From NCBI GenBank assembly GCA_022432975.1, contig CM039514.1, positions 6,865,519 to 6,929,518 of the forward strand: a stretch of 64,000 bases of DNA, in the 5' to 3' direction. Shown piece after piece: positions 58,679 to 64,000 of this stretch. The DNA is from Begonia masoniana. Taxonomy: Eukaryota; Streptophyta; Magnoliopsida; Cucurbitales; Begoniaceae. A program made the position numbers and the translations under genes. Position 1 is the first letter of the stretch; the number at the start of each line of letters is the position of its first letter. A model generated the notes under the pieces. It searched no databases. It was not told the DNA's origin and saw nothing but the letters and a program-made list of their open reading frames with translations.

Positions 58679-61600
58679 ATGTGTGGAATATTTGCATATT
58701 TGAATTACAATGTGAGCAGAGAGAGGAGATACATTCTGCAGGTTTTGTTCAATGGTCTTCGTCGTTTGGAGTACAGAGGCTACGATTCCGCTGGAATTTC
58801 TATTGATTCTTCGTCTTCCGTCATTTCTTCTCAACTTTCTGGGGATTTCGAGATTTCCCAATTCCGTTCTGATCCTCGCCCCCTAGATCTCCTTCCTCCT
58901 CCTCCGCTCGTCTTTCGCCAGGCTGGTAACATCGAGTCCCTCGTCAAATCTGTCTACCAAGGTGAATTTCCATCTCTTTCCATTGATTCGTATTTTTCTT
59001 TTGGTTTTTCTTTCCATGCTGGTTGACGTGATAGGTCAAGAAAAGGACTTGTTTATGTGAAATAGATGCAGTTTCTTCGGAAACCACTTTGGTTATTTTC
59101 TATTGACTGGGTTCCGGTCGAATTGGAGTATTCTCAGTTGTCCTTTTTGTATCATATGCGTTCTGTGAGTCGGATCGATTTTTTAAAAAATGGGTTGGCT
59201 TCGTGTTTGATAATGCCAACCTGCTCCTTCTCTACCGTTGGTTCTTTTTTGCGCTGGGATGTGATAAAAGAATTTGAAAAAAGAGGGAAAAAAATGTATT
59301 TTAATTAGCTGCTTTCCTCTCGCACTAGAAGATAAAGTTAGATTCTTACTAATTCTACATGTTTTTTTAATGAGTGGCTTGCCTTTCTTTTTGAAAGAGA
59401 GAAGATTAATTTGGTACGAGAAGAAAATTTTCCACCAATCTCTGTTCCTTGCTGTTACTTTTGTCATCTAAACTTACAGGAAGAAAGATTGGAGTTAGTA
59501 CAGTTGAATCATTCTAATACTTCTGATGTGGGAGCAAGTCCCATTACTGTGCTTCAGCTGAAGCATTTATAATTCTGAAATCTCCAGAATTCAGATTTTC
59601 AATCGTACCATATCCTAAAAACCCATTTACAACTCAATTATTTTCAAGTTGGCTGGTTCTGGTATTGTTATAGAATTCTTCAGACAGTCGAAACTATAGC
59701 TCAAGTTCTTTTTTGCTTATTATGAGTCGCTGAAATTGCCGCAAGAAGCAATTCATATTTGGAGAGGGTTATCAGGCTTTAAAACTATAAAACTGTTTAA
59801 TGACCGAAGTACTGAGCAATGTTAGAAAAATGGTTGTTTGTTTTTCAGGAGATCTAAATAGTATTGATCATAAGAAAGATTTTTTGCTTCACCAATAATA
59901 ATTTATGGTTACTATTGGAGTTTAAAAGATGAAACTTTCACTTCCCCAGTGATTGGCTGCGCATTTATGTTCGGGTATATGTATCAAATATATAGCACTG
60001 TGGTTTCACGAATCCTCTACCATGAATTTAATGACTCAGTTGAGGTTGAAGTTACAACAAACAAATTTCTACTTATTCTACTCAATGTTTCTGTGCTTTG
60101 CTTCATCATTGTTTTAGCATTTTCTTCCGTTTTTTTCATTTAACATTTAAGCCATCAAACCGTCAAATCAATACTAATCTTATTATTATACAATTTCAGA
60201 TGTAGCTGACACAGATTTGAACTTGGAGGAATCTTTCTCAATCCATGCGGGAATAGCACACACTCGATGGGCCACTCATGGTGAGCCAGCTTCGAGGAAT
60301 AGTCATCCTCAGACTTCCGGTGCTGGAAATGAATTTCTGGTTGTTCACAACGGTGTCGTTACTAATTACGAGGTTCGATTACTTTATTTTAGTACAAATG
60401 GACCTTTCACTATCTGTTATAAATTCCCCCCTTTACTAGTTATTGATTTTATTTAGATTTGATAGGCGTGCAATCCAAATTAGTAATGTTCATGGAATGT
60501 CACATTTGGTCAAGCTTGATTTTCTGTGTTCATTTCAATTACCTTTGTTATTTGAAAGTACCTATGCTAGTTGTGTCTTCTCTGACATTCTTTATCTAAT
60601 GCTTTTACAACTATCAGGTGCTAAAAGAAACACTTGTTCGACATGGTTTCACTTTTGAATCTGAAACAGACACGGAAGTTATTCCAAAGCTTGCCAAGTT
60701 TGTATTTGATAAAGCTAATGAAGAAGGTAATAATAATTTCTGAACTATGTTTGTGCAAAGCAGTTGGATATTAAAAGTTGGACTTGATTCTTAATTATAA
60801 TAAGACAATATAGTTTGACATTTTATGTCTTTACAATAAAGCTTTTAAAAAGAGATTGTTCCTCTAAATGCCACAAAATGTTTATGTTTCCAAGTAGGTG
60901 GAAATTCTTAGCATGGGGTTTATTTTCTGGAGAGACATAAAAAATTGAAGCTTTGCTAGTGTTTTATTGCTTTTACTGGAGATTGTTTTGAAGTTCAGAT
61001 TAATGGTGGGACAACAAAGATATATTGAAATTAATTTCAAATTATTATGCCTAATTTTGCTAAGGTTATTATCAATGGAGGAAAACGAAGGAAGACAGTT
61101 TTATCTCGAGTACATTAAAGTCGTAAGTCATTGGGCTCTTACAATTGGAAAAAGTTAGCTACTCAAAATGTTTAAAAAAGCTAAATTGAGCCACAAATTA
61201 GCTACCAAGATGTTGAGGCAAAGTGCGAGTCTTAAATTAGAACAAAGGAGCAAGCTAAAGGGTTAGATGAGTCACTTTCCATACCATAATTCTACAAATA
61301 ATAAACAATGAGATAAATAAAAAACGTAAAATTATTCATGCGTTCATCATTAGAATTTGCAAATTCATAAGATACCAATATATTTAACATAATAATTGAT
61401 GTATGCTTTAGAATGATTTTTTCGAGCTGGGCCATGTTGATCTGCCCAGGAACTAAAAAATTTTCCTGGGGCCTAGCTAAACAAACTTGATCTGACTAAC
61501 AAACTCATTACCATGCCTACAAGACCTCGTACCAAACACATGGGGTACACTACTTTAAGATTCTGATCAAATGAAAAGAATTCAAATTTTGAAAAATAGT

Positions 61601-64000
61601 TTGATGTATTTCCATCAAATTGCCCCCAAAACACATGAAAATACTAGGCTCGTGCCTCATGAGGCTATGAGGAGATTATAGGGGTGAATCTGAAGCCCAT
61701 AGCAAGTCTTGGTGCTCCCATGCAATGCCTACCTCAGGGGCTAAGCCTCAGGCACTTTTAAAAACAATTGCCAAGTAGTGTTTGGAGTGTTTCTCCTTCT
61801 TGGAGACTCTTTTCACATTAGGACTATTTAGATTTGAGGTAACAACAGGACCTACTTTTTATTAATGTTATTTTTTTATTGCTGTTCATTGATATAGCTG
61901 TAATAAATGCTGCCAGTATTGCAAAATAGATTTAAGAATAAGTACACATGTAATTTTGTAATCTTATTTGCAGGTGACCAAACCGTCACATTTAGTCAAG
62001 TTGTGCTTGAGGTTATGAGGCATCTTGAAGGAGCCTATGCTCTTATTTTTAAAAGCAGACATTATCCCAATGAGTTGATAGCCTGCAAACGTGGGAGTCC
62101 ATTGATTTTAGGAGTTAAAGTGAGTACTTTTTATTATTGTGGAAAAATGAGCTCCAATTGAAAACTTTAACCACAAATCACTTCTAATTTTTTTTTTTTT
62201 TTTTTTTTGGTAGCGACCAAGTTCATTTGTATTGTTTCTGTTTTCTTTTTCCACATGTTGATTGAATATTATTGTACACTGGTTGTATAATTTGAAATTG
62301 ATTGAGCATCTAAGAAAATATAGCGACATTTGGCACCTATGAATTAACCGCATTGCCAGTGACGGGACTTCAGATGGAGATCCCTTAAGTTTATTGAAGA
62401 TATTATTCGAGGAAATATCATAAGTTCCTTTTTGTTTTTAACAAGCTAATATCAATTTGTTCTCATCTGAAACTAGGAAATAGTTGAAGTTTGAGTAAGT
62501 CGGTTCACGCACCAAAAGATTATACGATAACTGACTCTAGTTTCATTGATTCTTCAAGGGATAGGAAAACTACTATAAAAGAACAATGTAAGGACTTGAA
62601 AACTAAATATCTGTTGGGACCCTTACTGCAATGGGCCTTTGGTTTACTTTTTGGAGATCTTTTGATTCATACAGTTGGTTATTTTACATTGTTAAGCAGT
62701 AAACAAGCATGCTTGAGGAGAAGTAAACTTCCTATATGGTTAAGATTTCTATTTTCAGTATCTCTTCTTTTTTAGATAAACAACCTCCAAAAGTCTGTGC
62801 GAAAGATTGACATTTTTGTTTTGTTTCCTTTTATATAATTTAATTAATTGGCTTCATCGCAATACTGTTATCTTCAATGATAAAGATCCATTTACAAATC
62901 GTTAAAAAAATATTAATTTCACTATTGTTCAGTGAGCTCATTGCTCAGAGTTTTTTAGAATTTATTCTTTTAGTATTGTTCTCTCTAATTAGACGGAAAT
63001 TGCTTTAGATTAAAAGTTTTTTTTCTTGAAAACGGTTCTTTCCTTTTATTCTTTGTATTTTCTTTTTATCAATATAATTCACTTCTTATAAAAAATATAA
63101 TTTAACTAAATGTCTTGCTGAGAGTGAGAATTTTAAGATTTCGTACAGTGTTTTGAGAATCTGTTATTTGAGAGGTGTTCGAAAGTTATATTTTCTGGAC
63201 ATAATTGCCATCCTTTTTTCTAATACATACTCTGCATTTATGCCAGGATTTAGCGGAGGATGTTAGCAAAGGATCAGCATTCAATGATGACAAGTTCCTG
63301 ACAAAAAATGGACATCCTAGAGAGCTTTTCTTGTCCAGTGATCCCAACGCTGTGGTTGAACACACAAAAAAAGTTTTGGTGATCGAGGATGGTGAAGTAG
63401 TTCATATTAAGGTACTAGTCTTTTCTCTTTCTTTATGTTTCTTAACAACTTTCTTTGGTTACCTTATGAATTTCTACTTTTATTTCTTTGAACAAGTACA
63501 TGTGTCGTTATTATGGCTGAAAAAGCATCATCAATTGATTTTTGGTAGATTTCCTAATTTCAACAATGTGAGTTTGTAAAATGTATGAAAACGTTGTTCA
63601 GTCCCTATACAAAACTGAAGAAATTAGATGATTGGCATCTAGACTTGTGAGAAAAACCTACACTTTCTGTTTGATTATTCATATTAAACTGCTTTGGTTA
63701 TAACTAGTTTGCCTGAAAATTAATCACTTAATTGAGTAAATTACCATTTTCAGCCCTCCGAGCATAGCTTGAACGAGCTTAAGAAAAATTGATATGCACT
63801 TTGATTCTTTTTCTTTCTCTCATTCGCAATTTTGTTAAGATTTAACTTCTTGTAAAACCTTTTCATTAAGGGGGTTGGGACTAATTATCTTTATTTTCAT
63901 TCATACAATTTCATTAAGAGACTCATATTGTTTGGTCATGGTAATTGGTTTAGGATGGAGGTGTATCGATTCTGAAGTTTGAAAATAGTAAAAGAAAACA
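58679..64000 (+). CDS. Glutamine-fructose-6-phosphate aminotransferase, N-terminal part (runs off the edge)
   Basis: GFAT makes glucosamine-6-phosphate from fructose-6-phosphate and glutamine, the first step to UDP-GlcNAc, in the cytosol. Exons: 58679-58961, 60200-60372, 60618-60726, 61974-62119, 63247-63411, 63954 to the edge; about 307 of the roughly 680-690 family residues. The glutaminase domain is clear: MCGIFAY with nucleophile Cys2, [21 protein letters not shown] at 115-122, NSHPQ, VVHNG, and [12 protein letters not shown]. The start is the ATG, as Cys2 must become N-terminal. A Ser- and Pro-rich insert (about 44-78) is specific to plant forms. The two isomerase domains lie beyond 64000. 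The intronic frame at 62491-62775 is not an exon of this family. Confidence 0.94.

Noticed and set aside
62491..62775. Open frame of about 94 codons in GFAT intron 4 with a hydrophobic middle
   Set aside because: It opens at a TTG, matches no family I know and does not fit between the flanking GFAT exons in phase; left as intron.

Overview
The window is nuclear DNA of a flowering plant. The genes have plant exon-intron structure, the protein families are plant ones (clade E PP2C, GTL2-type trihelix factor, A36/A39-type aspartic protease, DEAH5/Prp22 helicase, EMC2, GFAT), and the spacers are full of plant LTR retrotransposons, TRIMs and MITEs. Protein similarity by eye points to a eudicot; I cannot name the species from sequence alone.

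Layout. 1523-4356: intact five-exon PP2C gene. 5195-8794: intact, intronless DEAH-box spliceosomal helicase. 9098-12306 (minus): EMC2 gene whose nine exons can all be placed but which has two in-frame stops and a lost splice donor. 13719-22514: remains of a GTL2-like trihelix gene, split by a copia element (14716-21807, minus) that itself carries a hAT-type MITE. 22752-31467: a second, tandem copy of the PP2C-DEAH-EMC2 block. In it the helicase is intact, the PP2C is gutted, and EMC2 lacks its 5' half and has a solo LTR at its 3' end. 33513-39420 (minus): intact ten-exon membrane-anchored aspartic protease with a TRIM in intron 6. 41245-56899: a nested pile of transposons. A hAT-type element is split by an old solo LTR; that LTR contains a large 13/14-bp minisatellite, and the LTR and its array are interrupted by a 184-bp mini LTR, two further solo LTRs and a young full-length Ty3/gypsy element. 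57112-57958: Mutator-like foldback. 58679 to the right edge: first six exons of GFAT.

The genes do not form a pathway: splicing helicase, ER membrane insertase subunit, signalling phosphatase, cell-surface protease and hexosamine synthesis are unrelated roles. The main story is genome evolution. An 8.7-kb tandem duplication has decayed asymmetrically: both helicases survive, only one PP2C survives, and neither EMC2 copy can encode a full protein. A stray piece of the aspartic protease gene is fused to the truncated PP2C copy, recording how the rearrangement was joined.

I saw no sign of a novel defence or biosynthetic system. The most unusual items are the LTR-derived minisatellite that is open in all three minus-strand frames, the four-level nest with readable target-site duplications, the recurrent GGTGTCAC dyad throughout the copia element, and the double inactivation of EMC2.
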